NCBI GenBank assembly: GCA_947450695.1
Contig: CANFWV010000003.1
Span: 1 to 64,000, forward strand
Direction of reading: 5' to 3'
DNA from: Comamonadaceae bacterium
GTDB taxonomy: Bacteria; Pseudomonadota; Gammaproteobacteria; Burkholderiales; Burkholderiaceae_C
DNA: 64,000 nucleotides
Every line of letters starts with the position of its first letter. The first letter of the stretch is position 1. The position numbers and the translations under genes were made by a program. The notes below the pieces were generated by a model. That model was not told the DNA's origin. It saw only the letters and a list, made by a program, of their open reading frames with translations, and searched no databases. Positions 8,511 to 17,234 of this stretch are shown here, piece after piece.

Positions 8511-11343
8511 GCACGTTTTGCACGCGGCGTGTTTGCGCCGCATCGTAAGGACTGGCGAAGACTTTAGCCATGTCTTCAGCCCACGTTTCGTGCGGAGCAG
8601 GTGCATTGCGACGGGTTAACAACTGCAGCTGCAACATGCGGCGCGCGCTGATGTGCTCGGCGGGTGTGGGCAGTTCTGTCGCGATTTCCATCCGCAACAA
8701 CGCTTCAGCCGAATCGCCGGCGGCAGGTGCAGTGAGTGCTTGAACCCAACGCGTGCGTACAGCGGCTGGTACCTGCTTGCCCAGATCTTGCCCTGTCGGC
8801 AACTGATCTGGATCGCGCTTTTCCCAGGCCGAAATCAAGTGCGTCAAGACCTCGCCATGAGCCTGCTCAGCGAGCTTTTTGAGGGCTGAATTAGCTGTTT
8901 CGAAAGCTTCACGCTGGGCACGGAAGGCGGCATCGCCCAAGCGCGGACCGCGCTCCTCAAACGCTGGACGCTCGCTGAAGCGGTCACCGCGATCACCTCG
9001 GCCGCCGCGCTCATCACGGAGTGGTTCGAACTTGTTTTCCATCCCGGTGCGTGGCCGCGCATCTTTGCCGCCGGCGCGGGGGTCTTTGCGATCACCAAAC
9101 TTGCCACCGCGGCCAGCCGCTGCCGGCTCGGCCTTTCGATTGCCTGGACGGTCATCGCCGCGCATGGCCACCACGGGCTTAGGCGCAGCTTTGACAACGA
9201 CCGGCGCTGGAGCGGGTTCAGCTTCAGCTTCGACTTCGGTTGAAGATTCTTCGGCAGCGGTCTCTTCAGCGGCTTCTGACTGAACGGCGGCATCTGCTTC
9301 GGCGACTTCGGTGCTTGCTTGCATTTCACCGGTAACAGGCGTTTCTTCAGCGGCGCTGGTCACGGGCTCTGCAGCATCAGCGGAGACAACGGCTTCGGCA
9401 GAAGCGGTAACAGCAACCGTGGGCGCTGCGACCACAGGAGCAACCACAGGCACTTGGCCACGCACCACGGCCTCAAGCGCTTTGGCGGCAGCGTGAATTT
9501 TTTGCGCGTCGCCACTGGCGGTGGCCTCAGCCACGGCTTTCGAAGCATCGACCACCATGCGATCAAACTCGCCCAAGGCACCCGCTGCTTTTTCACGCTC
9601 GGCAGTTTTACGCTGGAAGGCATCGTCAATCGGTTTGCGGAAAGCATCCCAGAGCTTTTGCTCTTGCTTGCGCTCGATGGGTACTTGTTGGGCCTCATGC
9701 TGCCAGCGCTGTTGCACCGCTTTGACAGCATCAATACGCAATTGCGGCTCGGCACCCAAGGCCTGCGCCTCTTCAATCATGGCGCGGCGTCGAGCCAAGC
9801 TGTCGTTGCGGGCGGCGGTCAGCGGCGCATCAGCCACGTCCATGGCCGCTTTCCAGACTGGCTGAATGTCAGCAAAGGTTTTTTCGCTCAGGTGGCCGGC
9901 TTCACGCCATTTGGTGACAAATCCGTTCAAGCTGCGGATGTGGTGCTTCCAGTCGGTGTTGGTCTTGTTGGCCTCAGCCCAAGCCAGTACTTCGTCAATC
10001 AGCACCCGACGTTGAGCCTTGGTGGTTTCAGTCTGTTCTTTGGTTTTTTCCAGCCAGGCTTCGACCACTTTGTGGGACTCGTTGCAAGCGTCGTCAAAAC
10101 GCTTCCAAAGCGCATGATTGGGTGTGCCGCCTTGATCGCTGGTTTTCCACTGCTCACGCATGGCGCGCAAGGCTTCTTGCTGCTTGCGACCGCCCATCGG
10201 CTTTGCAACCAGCGCTTCGGCTTTTTCGACCAAGTCTTCGCGGATTTGGTCGGCGCGCCAACGCTGCCAGCCTTCCAGTTCACCCGCAGCGGTTAACGCG
10301 GCATGGGACGCAGCTTCGAGCGCGCTGTCTATGTGACGGATGTTTTCCTTCAGCGCGTTGCGCAAGTCTGCAGCAGCCTTGGGCGTGGACTTACCATGGC
10401 CTTCAGCCACTTCAGTCTCAAGCTTCGTCAGTGCTTCTTGCACAGCAGCGGCAGCCTTAGCCCGCAAATCAGCCAGCACGGCGGGGTCCAACTTGACCTT
10501 GGGCGCACGGGCCGGTTTGTCGCCCGTTGGCGTGGCCGCGGCCGAGCTGATGCCGCGCGCTGAGCGCAATTCGTCAGCCCACACAGGCACCGCTGGCAAT
10601 GGCGCCGCCGGGTCTTCAGAAGCCGCCACGGCGATAGACAAAGCGCTCTGAAAAGCCTCCCACATAGCTAAAAACTGAGCGCGCGAGGCATCCAACAAAG
10701 GTGGAAATTTCGCATCAACGCTGGCCCAAATTGGGTCTTGGGTGATTTCGTTGGCTTGGTCTTGCCAATGAGCGACATCGGCACGCAGAGTCTCCCACAC
10801 CGTCTGCGCGTCGCGCCACGGTTTAGTCGACAAGACTTCGGTGCGCTGGGCAATCAGCACAGCGGCTTCGCGCTGTACCTGCGTCCGGTGCTGCAAGTCT
10901 TCAATGGTCTTAACGCGATCGGCGAGTTGCACTTTCAGGCTGGCCAGCGGCTCGCGCGACAGCGGTGCACCGGCCTTGGCTGCGTCGCGCTGCCAAGCCA
11001 GGGCATCAGCCAAATTCAGTTTTGGCAGCGCCAACAGCGACTGGGCTTTGTCAGCCCATTCGGCGGCAACCGCTTCCTGGCCCTTGGTGCGTTTGAGGTC
11101 GTCGAGCTTTTCTTTCAAGAGCTTGGCAGCACCTTTGTCTCGGTTCGACAGTTCTTTGTAGACATCAGCCAGCTGGTCGGCGCTTGGGTTCGTGCCCAGC
11201 CATTCGCGAATACGGGCAGCACGCTCACCGGATGTCGGCGCCGAAAAAGCACCTCCTGTCATTGCATCCAATGTAGGTGAGTCAGCGCCCTTCGCCTGAG
11301 TTGATTTAGCAGCGGAAGAGTCGGCTTTGGAAGAGTTAGACAT
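8488..11343 (-). CDS. Large DUF349-domain protein with Arg/Gly-rich segment
   Basis: 951 residues. The first 640 or so residues are a chain of helical, Trp-, Lys- and Glu-rich DUF349-type repeats (for example KWREAGHLSEKTFADIQPVWKA and QQRWQHEAQQVPIERKQEQKLW). An acidic Ala/Glu/Val-rich linker runs to about 726, and residues about 727-803 are rich in Arg, Gly and Asp (RGGKFGDRKDPRAGG, DERGGRGDRGDRF), resembling RGG-type disordered RNA-binding segments. A helical C-terminal domain closes the protein. No signal or membrane segment is visible, so it is probably cytoplasmic. The function is unknown; the RG-rich part suggests nucleic-acid contact, which is inference. Confidence 0.85.
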   Translation of the reverse strand: MSNSSKADSSAAKSTQAKGADSPTLDAMTGGAFSAPTSGERAARIREWLGTNPSADQLADVYKELSNRDKGAAKLLKEKLDDLKRTKGQEAVAAEWADKAQSLLALPKLNLADALAWQRDAAKAGAPLSREPLASLKVQLADRVKTIEDLQHRTQVQREAAVLIAQRTEVLSTKPWRDAQTVWETLRADVAHWQDQANEITQDPIWASVDAKFPPLLDASRAQFLAMWEAFQSALSIAVAASEDPAAPLPAVPVWADELRSARGISSAAATPTGDKPARAPKVKLDPAVLADLRAKAAAAVQEALTKLETEVAEGHGKSTPKAAADLRNALKENIRHIDSALEAASHAALTAAGELEGWQRWRADQIREDLVEKAEALVAKPMGGRKQQEALRAMREQWKTSDQGGTPNHALWKRFDDACNESHKVVEAWLEKTKEQTETTKAQRRVLIDEVLAWAEANKTNTDWKHHIRSLNGFVTKWREAGHLSEKTFADIQPVWKAAMDVADAPLTAARNDSLARRRAMIEEAQALGAEPQLRIDAVKAVQQRWQHEAQQVPIERKQEQKLWDAFRKPIDDAFQRKTAEREKAAGALGEFDRMVVDASKAVAEATASGDAQKIHAAAKALEAVVRGQVPVVAPVVAAPTVAVTASAEAVVSADAAEPVTSAAEETPVTGEMQASTEVAEADAAVQSEAAEETAAEESSTEVEAEAEPAPAPVVVKAAPKPVVAMRGDDRPGNRKAEPAAAGRGGKFGDRKDPRAGGKDARPRTGMENKFEPLRDERGGRGDRGDRFSERPAFEERGPRLGDAAFRAQREAFETANSALKKLAEQAHGEVLTHLISAWEKRDPDQLPTGQDLGKQVPAAVRTRWVQALTAPAAGDSAEALLRMEIATELPTPAEHISARRMLQLQLLTRRNAPAPHETWAEDMAKVFASPYDAAQTRRVQNVLKALLKR

Positions 11344-11348
11344 GGTAA

Positions 11349-11507
11349 ATGCTTGATAAAAAGAAGTGGAGCGCGACGCTGACTGGCTTGTCGAATGTCA
11401 TTTCAGCAGCGGGCGTCATGGATAGACCAAAGGGTAAAGAGCGGGCAAAAAAGACTCAAGCAGCCAACAAAATGAAGCACTTGAAGGCCAAAGTCTGCGC
11501 GCAGTGA
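11349..11507 (+). CDS. Possible small Lys-rich protein
   Basis: A 52-codon frame starts with ATG at 11349, divergent from and only five bases away from the DUF349 start. The translation begins MLDKKKWSATLTGL and its second half is strongly basic (KGKERAKKTQAANKMKHLKAK). An internal ATG at 11418 would give 29 residues. The Shine-Dalgarno sequence is weak. A T-tailed hairpin-like segment follows at 11516-11551. I do not recognise it and it may not be translated. Confidence 0.28.
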   Translation: MLDKKKWSATLTGLSNVISAAGVMDRPKGKERAKKTQAANKMKHLKAKVCAQ

Positions 11508-11515
11508 AAAGCTTC

Positions 11516-11551
11516 AAAAATAAAGCGTAACCGCTATTTTCGCTGTTTTTT
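11516..11551 (+). terminator. Possible intrinsic terminator after the small ORF
   Basis: AAATAAAGCG-taac-CGCTATTTT forms a short imperfect stem and is followed a few bases later by GTTTTTTGG. The stem is weak and the T-run is offset, so confidence is low. Confidence 0.3.
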
Positions 11552-11872
11552 GGCAAGCCCCTTTAAAGCTCTTGCAGCTCATGACCGGAGAGTGCCTAAA
11601 TCGGCATCCAAATTCCAGTGGAGAGATCCATTGAATGCAGCTTTAAACACCATTCTTCAAAACCAAATAGAATAACAAAGTAGTTAATTATGATTGACAG
11701 GTTATTTAACAACCCCCTAGAATCCGCCCAACTCTGCTTAAAACACAGGGTCAATTCAAAGCTGCCGCCTACAGCCCGCCCAACAAGACACTTCCTCAAG
11801 CAACAAAGCTTGGCTTGTTGGTGACCCAATCCTAGCAACTGGCCCCAAGCCGGAAGCGTCGAAAGGAGTTCC
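11552..11872. other. Intergenic region upstream of the lytic transglycosylase gene
   Basis: About 320 bases, noticeably AT-richer than the flanking genes around 11640-11730. Apart from the promoter at 11694-11723 and the AAAGGAG ribosome-binding site just before 11873 I see no gene here. It leaves a leader of roughly 140 bases if transcription starts at that promoter. Confidence 0.5.
11694..11723 (+). promoter_or_regulatory. Sigma-70-type promoter of the lytic transglycosylase gene
   Basis: A consensus -35 TTGACA (11694-11699) is separated by 18 bases from TAGAAT (11718-11723, five of six matches to TATAAT). It lies in the AT-rich part of the intergenic region and points at the gene starting at 11873. 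Confidence 0.6.
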
Positions 11873-12733
11873 ATGACAGTGCAATTTAAGTCAAGCCTGC
11901 AACAGTGCTTGCTCAATACACACAACAGTGCCCGCAATGTCGCTCGAGACATTGCCGAAGGTTTTTTTAACATCAGCCACAACAGCTTTGCGATGCTGGG
12001 TCTGGCCTTGGTCTTCGTGATGATCACCCTGACAGCTCGCCCCGACTTGCGTGAAGCTGGCGAGAGCCGCCTGATGGCGCTGCTGCTGGCACGGCAAGAA
12101 GCCACAATGGGTTTCACCGAGCTGGGCGCCGTCGACCGCGCGACCGCCGCCAACCCCAAGGACTTGCCCACTAAACAGGCGGCCGTGGCTTATTGGCTGA
12201 GCAAGAAGTATGGCGTCGCACCTGAGCCTCTGAGCGTTTTGGTTGCACACGCGTTCCAAATCGGCGATAAGTCCAAGTTGGACCCGACCCTGATTCTGGC
12301 GATCATGGCGATCGAGTCGGGCTTCAACCCATTTGCCCAAAGCCCGGTCGGCGCCCAAGGTCTCATGCAAGTGATGACGGGCATCCACCATGACAAATAT
12401 GCGCTTTTCGGAGGCAAATTCGCCGCATTTGACCCAGTGACCAACCTGCGTGTCGGCGTCAAAGTACTTGAGGAATGCATCTCACGTGCCGGTTCGGTAG
12501 AAGGCGGCCTGAAGTTTTACGTTGGTGCAGCCAACATGGAAGACGATGGCGGCTATGTCGGCAAAGTCATGGCCGAGCACGCTCGACTGCAAGCCGTGGC
12601 CAGCGGCAAGCGCCAGCCCTTTGAAAACCAGACAGCCCCAGTTGGCATTCCAGTGACGTTCCCATTAGCCCCCATCCCGGCAACACCGCGCGGAGCGAAT
12701 GGCTCGCAGAGCGTTGCCTTGCTTCGTAGCTGA
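11873..12733 (+). CDS. Membrane-anchored lytic transglycosylase (SLT domain)
   Basis: 286 residues. A single hydrophobic segment at residues about 38-54 without a cleavage site suggests an inner-membrane anchor with the rest in the periplasm. The SLT core has the catalytic glutamate E148 in AIMAIESGFNP, then SPVGAQGLMQVM and YVGAANMEDDGGYVGKV, as in Slt70/MltC-type enzymes that cut the glycan strands of peptidoglycan to 1,6-anhydro ends. The ATG is preceded by GAAAGGAGTTCC, a strong ribosome-binding site. The C-terminal 50 residues are Pro-rich and probably unstructured. Confidence 0.87.
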   Translation: MTVQFKSSLQQCLLNTHNSARNVARDIAEGFFNISHNSFAMLGLALVFVMITLTARPDLREAGESRLMALLLARQEATMGFTELGAVDRATAANPKDLPTKQAAVAYWLSKKYGVAPEPLSVLVAHAFQIGDKSKLDPTLILAIMAIESGFNPFAQSPVGAQGLMQVMTGIHHDKYALFGGKFAAFDPVTNLRVGVKVLEECISRAGSVEGGLKFYVGAANMEDDGGYVGKVMAEHARLQAVASGKRQPFENQTAPVGIPVTFPLAPIPATPRGANGSQSVALLRS

Positions 12734-12756
12734 TAAGGAACCTTCAGCTACACTAC

Positions 12757-12883
12757 CTCGTGCGCAACTGGCGATAGGCTGGGCATGCTGATATAGCTGC
12801 ACTAGCTGACGTGGGACACCACTGGGAAGCGCACCGTTCTGAGGTCATTTAACCAAGAGCGTTCAGCCGTTCGCCTGGGCAGC
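12757..12883 (+). ncRNA. ZTP (pfl-type) riboswitch upstream of glyA
   Basis: The leader of glyA contains the conserved blocks of the ZMP/ZTP aptamer in the right order: CGTG (12759) and ACTGGCG (12767-12773), then GTGGGACACCACTGGGAAGC (12811-12830), and finally CGCCTGGGCA (12872-12881), the most conserved element of the class. ZTP riboswitches sense the purine intermediate ZMP/ZTP, which accumulates when 10-formyl-tetrahydrofolate is short, and are known before one-carbon genes such as glyA and purH. Binding would be expected to raise SHMT expression. The match is by eye; pairing was not computed. Confidence 0.82.
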
Positions 12884-12920
12884 CCTTGTACCTCTTCCTT
12901 TGTGGAATGTGAGGACAAGG
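12884..12920 (+). promoter_or_regulatory. Possible expression platform of the glyA riboswitch
   Basis: CCTTGT (12884-12889) and ACAAGG (12915-12920) can pair directly 3' of the aptamer, before the AGGA ribosome-binding site at 12933-12936. No T-run follows, so control may act on translation or mRNA access rather than termination. This is inference. Confidence 0.4.
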
Positions 12921-12941
12921 AACACCGTCTCTAGGACTGCC

Positions 12942-14186
12942 ATGTACCACCGCCATATTCTCGTTGAACAAACTGACCCTGAACTGTGGGCTGCCATCCA
13001 GGCTGAAAACGCCCGCCAAGAGCAGCACATTGAGCTGATCGCAAGTGAAAACTACGCTTCCCCGGCCGTCATGGCCGCGCAAGGCTCGCAGCTCACCAAC
13101 AAATACGCCGAAGGCTACCCAGGCCGCCGCTACTACGGCGGTTGCGAACATGTGGACGTCGCCGAACAACTTGCGATTGATCGGATCAAACTGATTTTTG
13201 GCGCGGACGCAGCCAACGTGCAACCGCATTGCGGCGCTTCCGCCAACGAAGCCGTTTTCTTGGCTTTCCTCAAGCCTGGCGACACCATCATGGGCATGAG
13301 CTTGGCCGAAGGTGGTCACCTGACCCACGGCATGCCACTCAACATCAGCGGCAAGTGGTTCAACGTTGTCAGCTATGGTCTCAACGCCAAAGAAGAGATC
13401 GACTACGACGCCATGGAGCGCAAGGCACATGAGTCGAAGCCCAAGCTGATCATTGCGGGCGCCTCGGCCTATTCGCTGGGTATCGACTTTGCCCGCTTCG
13501 CCAAAGTCGCCAAAGATGTCGGCGCTATTTTCATGGTCGACATGGCACACTATGCTGGTTTGATCGCCGCTGGCGTCTACCCGAACCCGGTGCCTTACGC
13601 CGACGTTGTGACATCGACCACCCACAAGAGCCTGCGCGGCCCGCGTGGCGGCATCATCTTGATGAAGGCTGAGCACGAAAAAGCCATCAATAGCGCCATC
13701 TTCCCAGGTCTGCAAGGCGGACCGCTCATGCACGTCATCGCCGCCAAGGCCGTCGCGTTCAAAGAAGCCATGGCACCTGAGTTCAAGGTCTACCAGCAGC
13801 AAGTCATCACCAACGCCCGCATCGTCGCGGAAACGCTGATCGAACGCGGCTTGCGCATCGTCAGTGGTCGCACCGAAAGCCACGTCATGCTGGTCGATTT
13901 GCGGGCCAAAGGCATCACCGGCAAAGAAGCCGAGGCGGTGCTGGGCAACGCCCATATGACGATCAACAAGAACGCCATCCCGAACGATCCTGAAAAGCCC
14001 ATGGTCACCAGCGGCGTGCGCATCGGTACCCCGGCCATGACCACGCGCGGCTTCAAAGACGAAGAGGCCCGCATGACGGCCAACCTGATCGCTGACGTGC
14101 TAGACAACCCGCGTGATGCGGCCAACATCGACGCGGTTCGTACCAAGGTCCACGCCTTGACCAGCCGTTTCCCGGTCTACGGCTAA
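12942..14186 (+). CDS. glyA: Serine hydroxymethyltransferase
   Basis: 414 residues from the ATG at 12942, chosen because it follows an AGGA site and gives the usual [19 protein letters not shown]-like N-terminus; an ATG-less extension to 12900 is open but is leader RNA. The PLP lysine lies in [13 protein letters not shown], and [22 protein letters not shown] and the C-terminal [10 protein letters not shown] segments are all canonical. It interconverts serine and glycine with transfer of the C1 unit to tetrahydrofolate. It is preceded by a candidate ZTP riboswitch and followed after 20 bases by nrdR. Confidence 0.98.
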   Translation: MYHRHILVEQTDPELWAAIQAENARQEQHIELIASENYASPAVMAAQGSQLTNKYAEGYPGRRYYGGCEHVDVAEQLAIDRIKLIFGADAANVQPHCGASANEAVFLAFLKPGDTIMGMSLAEGGHLTHGMPLNISGKWFNVVSYGLNAKEEIDYDAMERKAHESKPKLIIAGASAYSLGIDFARFAKVAKDVGAIFMVDMAHYAGLIAAGVYPNPVPYADVVTSTTHKSLRGPRGGIILMKAEHEKAINSAIFPGLQGGPLMHVIAAKAVAFKEAMAPEFKVYQQQVITNARIVAETLIERGLRIVSGRTESHVMLVDLRAKGITGKEAEAVLGNAHMTINKNAIPNDPEKPMVTSGVRIGTPAMTTRGFKDEEARMTANLIADVLDNPRDAANIDAVRTKVHALTSRFPVYG

Positions 14187-14206
14187 GCCGCAGCCAGGAC
14201 CGTGCG

Positions 14207-14656
14207 GTGAAGTGCCCGTTCTGTGGAAATTTAGACACCCAAGTCGTCGAGACACGGGTGTCCGAAGATGCCGATTTCATTCGTCGCCGCCGTCAGTGCG
14301 GTGCCTGTGAAAAACGCTTCACCACCTACGAGCGTCCGGATGTCAACTTCCCGGCCATCGTCAAAAAAGATGGCCGGCGCATTGAATACAAGCGCGGCAA
14401 AATCCTCGAATCCATGAACTTAGCGCTGCGAAAGCGTCCGGTGAGCACCGAGCAGGTGGACTCGGCGATTGAGCGGATTGAGGAGAAGCTCCTCAACCTG
14501 GGTCTTCGCGAAGTGCCGTCAACGCGCTTGGGCGAACTCGTCATGCGAGAGCTCAAGAAACTCGACAAAGTAGCCTATGTGCGCTTTGCCAGTGTGTACC
14601 GCAGTTTCGAGGACATTGACGATTTCAAAACGCTGGTTGACGAAGTCCAGCGCTGA
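14207..14656 (+). CDS. nrdR: Transcriptional repressor NrdR
   Basis: 149 residues with a GTG start. Zinc-ribbon cysteines C3, C6, C31 and C34 (MKCPFCG ... [10 protein letters not shown]) are followed by an ATP-cone ([21 protein letters not shown]). NrdR represses ribonucleotide reductase operons in response to adenine nucleotides. The position right after glyA is common in proteobacteria, linking one-carbon and deoxynucleotide supply. It converges on pilE with 31 bases between stops. Confidence 0.97.
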   Translation: MKCPFCGNLDTQVVETRVSEDADFIRRRRQCGACEKRFTTYERPDVNFPAIVKKDGRRIEYKRGKILESMNLALRKRPVSTEQVDSAIERIEEKLLNLGLREVPSTRLGELVMRELKKLDKVAYVRFASVYRSFEDIDDFKTLVDEVQR

Positions 14657-14687
14657 ACTTTGATTTTTTCAAACGATTTACCTGTGC

Positions 14688-15167
14688 TCACCGCCAACAG
14701 TCAGACACACTGAGATCGCTGCCGGTCAGTCCCTTCAATCCCGTCTGATTGAGGGTCAAAGCGCCACATTTATCGTTTGCCATCTCGCCCACGGGTTGCG
14801 CAATGAGTTCATATGAATTGACAGTCGCAGCTTTCAACTTAAGCTGATAAAGCGCAACTGATCCGACAGGAATTCCCTGCAAGCGCAGTGGTAAATTAGG
14901 CTTTTTGCTGAGGGCTTCAGCCGAGCCGTCGTAGCGTCCTTGTGCACTGTAATAGCGCTCCATGAAGTGCTGGGCCTCCAGCAAGGCGGCGATCGCTTCC
15001 GCCCGGTGTCCACGTTGCACGTGCTGCGTGTAGCTGGGCAATGCAATCGCCGACACGATGCCCATGATGACCAACACCACCAACAGCTCGATCAGACTGA
15101 ATCCATGCGTAGACCGAGAGGCCGGGCAAAGGATAAAACGTAAAGTAGCAACTGGGGTGGAGAACAT
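14688..15167 (-). CDS. pilE: Type IV pilin, PilE-like
   Basis: 159 residues from the ATG at 15167, chosen because GAGAGGAAG precedes it and it starts 15 bases after the pilX stop; an upstream extension to 15215 is open. The prepilin peptidase motif is THG-FSLIELLVVLVIMGI, with the N-methylated phenylalanine and Glu5 intact. The C-terminal globular part has a Cys pair (DKCGAL ... VSDCWR) suggesting the D-region disulfide. It is a minor or accessory pilin of the type IV pilus, last gene of the fimT-pilVWX-pilE operon. Confidence 0.88.
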   Translation of the reverse strand: MFSTPVATLRFILCPASRSTHGFSLIELLVVLVIMGIVSAIALPSYTQHVQRGHRAEAIAALLEAQHFMERYYSAQGRYDGSAEALSKKPNLPLRLQGIPVGSVALYQLKLKAATVNSYELIAQPVGEMANDKCGALTLNQTGLKGLTGSDLSVSDCWR

Positions 15168-15181
15168 GGCGCGTCTTCCTC

Positions 15182-15841
15182 TCAATAAATAGGTGGATTG
15201 AGGATGCGGCGCCAAGTACGGTCAGCCACCAGTGACTCCTGAATGCTCAGCAAGGTTTGCAACCAGACCACTGACCCCGTCACCGAGAAACCGCGGGCGT
15301 CTGCCGTGTAGTCCGAACTAAAACCACGAGCCGTGATCACGTAGACGGCGCCATTGTCCAAGGTTTGCTTTTCAGCCACGCAGTCGGGCAGCTTGCCCGG
15401 CTTGAAAGCACTCTCAGAGGACACAACGAATGTCGCAGGCACAGTCGTCCGTGCGACTGATGAACCGGCCGACCATGTGCCCCGCTTGCGCCAGGCAGCC
15501 ATGGCCGATCCAGAACTCACGAACAGCTTCGATTCTTTGAAGGCATTGATTCTCGAGGCGTCAGCCAGTGTCATCTGCGTCTCGCAGTAACGCAACCCAG
15601 CCTCGGCATATTGCAACGCTAACGCGTGCATTCGGAAGTTGTTGCTAACCCGCTCGTTCGAGCTCGCGTTGCGCAGCGTCGCAGCCGATGTCAGGGCAAT
15701 CACCCCCAGCATGATCAGAACGATGATCAGGGAGGCGCCCTTTTGCAACGCTCTTTGTAAAGCACTTTGTGCGGCGGTTCGCCCGCGGCAGCTTGCAACG
15801 TTGCGCCTCAACTCGACGGGGGGAAGGTTGGTTTCGCTCAA
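15182..15841 (-). CDS. pilX: Minor pilin assembly protein PilX
   Basis: 219 residues. It starts with TTG overlapping the pilW stop (TTGA). The N-terminal region has KGASLIIVLIMLGVIALTSAATLR, the PilX_N hydrophobic helix; the residue after the basic/Gly segment is Ala, as in other PilX proteins. Downstream, LQYAEAGLRYCE is typical of the family. PilX is part of the minor pilin complex that primes type IV pilus assembly. pilY1, which usually follows pilX, is absent here and pilE comes directly after. Confidence 0.83.
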   Translation of the reverse strand: MSETNLPPVELRRNVASCRGRTAAQSALQRALQKGASLIIVLIMLGVIALTSAATLRNASSNERVSNNFRMHALALQYAEAGLRYCETQMTLADASRINAFKESKLFVSSGSAMAAWRKRGTWSAGSSVARTTVPATFVVSSESAFKPGKLPDCVAEKQTLDNGAVYVITARGFSSDYTADARGFSVTGSVVWLQTLLSIQESLVADRTWRRILNPPIY

Positions 15842-16650
15842 AACGGCATCTTGTTGCGCAATGCCGTGGTGCCGAAATACGCCCGACGCAGATGACCGTC
15901 AGTAGACTCTTTAGGTGCCAGTTCACAATCGAGATAAAACCTGAACGCATCGTCTTCCGGCGTGATCACGGCCTCTGCGCTATTGATGAGCAAACACACA
16001 CGCACACTCAGCACCCGATTGAAATCCTGCACCACTGACGCGGTCACGTAGCGAACCAACTTGCGTAGATCAGCGCTGTCGGCTTCGCCGTACCAGAACT
16101 GCAAGCGCTCGACGTTGTCCACCAGGGGGGCAGCGTTTCCCTTTGGACCGGTGCACTGCAAGGCACCGCTGTTAGCCCGATAGCGGTTGTAAGTGATGCC
16201 GGAAGCCCCCTCCTGAAAGCTGTTACCAAGGCAGTCCGAGGGCTTGCCCTCGGTGACCACTGAGTTGTACACGTCGGCTTCATAAGCGATTTCGATGGCT
16301 GGCGAATTGACGCTGCCGCCGCATTCGGCGGGCGTGTTGACAAGTGCGGTTTGGAAACCTCGATCACACCCAAACACTGGCCTTCCGTTGTATGTTTTGG
16401 CCAGCACCGACGTCTCTTCATCCCTGCTGACGGGGGCCGCATAACCGGCCATCAGCAAGTCACTAGACAAAATGCGCAACCCAATCTGCGCGTCTTCATC
16501 CATTTGCGCCAATGCAGACTGCAGCCGTCCCGTCTGCCCGGTGCTGAGGTAAGTGGCCAGCACGGCACCCACGACCACCATGCCAATGACCAACGCCACC
16601 AACATTTCAATCAAGGCCACACCGCCTTGGCTAGGTTTGCTGTGCCTCAC
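15838..16650 (-). CDS. pilW: Minor pilin PilW
   Basis: 270 residues from a GTG at 16650 that overlaps the pilV stop (GTGA); a longer frame to 16713 lies within pilV and is unlikely. The leader ends QGG and is followed by VALIEMLVALVIGMVVVGAVLATYL, a class III prepilin signal with Glu at position +5. The remainder has CDRGF and ECGGS cysteines and matches the variable PilW fold. It is a component of the type IV pilus tip or priming complex. Confidence 0.87.
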   Translation of the reverse strand: MRHSKPSQGGVALIEMLVALVIGMVVVGAVLATYLSTGQTGRLQSALAQMDEDAQIGLRILSSDLLMAGYAAPVSRDEETSVLAKTYNGRPVFGCDRGFQTALVNTPAECGGSVNSPAIEIAYEADVYNSVVTEGKPSDCLGNSFQEGASGITYNRYRANSGALQCTGPKGNAAPLVDNVERLQFWYGEADSADLRKLVRYVTASVVQDFNRVLSVRVCLLINSAEAVITPEDDAFRFYLDCELAPKESTDGHLRRAYFGTTALRNKMPF

Positions 16651-17234
16651 AAGTTGACTCTGAAATAAAGACAGCGAATGCTCAGGTCGCTGACCGCCAT
16701 GCCGTTTGGGCATTCGTTGGCGCGTGCAGGCGCTTCATCCCGGCTAGCAACCAGGGGGTCGCGCCAAGCGATCCACACATCGGCCGCGACGGCCGTGGTT
16801 TGACGCAGCACAAACACCGAGCCTTCAGGCAACAAACTGCGAGCCTGAAAACGCCACTGCGCCAGATCCAGATCGGCCAACTCGCGGGTGCTACAAACGC
16901 TCAAAGCCGTATGGCAGCGTGGCCCGGGTGCACTCAGGGTCGCCGACTGCCCGGCAAAACTGGTGACGTAGTCATAGTCGCCAGCCCAAAAGCCTTCGGC
17001 CACCGCCCCTTCAGCAGCAGCGCTACCTTTATTCGCCCGCATGCGCTCGCCTATGTCGCTGGCCAATTGCGTCGCCACAGCGCGGTACTGACTCATCTTG
17101 GTATAACGCAAAGCGGCTGCATTCAGGCTGGCCAGCGCGAGCAGCGCCACAGCCGACAACGCGATAGACACCAGTACCTCAATCAACATGAAGCCCTTTG
17201 CCTTGGGCTTGATCGCGGGCCTTATCAACTGCAT
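16647..17234 (-). CDS. pilV: Minor pilin PilV
   Basis: 195 residues from the ATG at 17234, which overlaps the fimT stop by ten bases. The prepilin signal is KAKG-FMLIEVLVSIALSAVALLALASL; the later DIGERMRANK segment is characteristic of PilV. It acts in the inner membrane and periplasm as a minor pilin that helps start pilus assembly. Six cysteines lie in the C-terminal part. Confidence 0.88.
   Translation of the reverse strand: MQLIRPAIKPKAKGFMLIEVLVSIALSAVALLALASLNAAALRYTKMSQYRAVATQLASDIGERMRANKGSAAAEGAVAEGFWAGDYDYVTSFAGQSATLSAPGPRCHTALSVCSTRELADLDLAQWRFQARSLLPEGSVFVLRQTTAVAADVWIAWRDPLVASRDEAPARANECPNGMAVSDLSIRCLYFRVNL

Noticed and set aside
9319-10296. Long plus-strand frame (325 codons) opposite the DUF349 gene
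   Set aside because: Antisense to a well-supported gene, no ribosome-binding site and no recognisable motif.
11596-12171. Minus-strand frame of 191 codons overlapping the lytic transglycosylase start
   Set aside because: Low-quality composition, overlaps the promoter and the start of a certain gene, no motif.
12849-13955. Minus-strand frame of 368 codons opposite glyA
   Set aside because: Shadow of glyA with no homology features.
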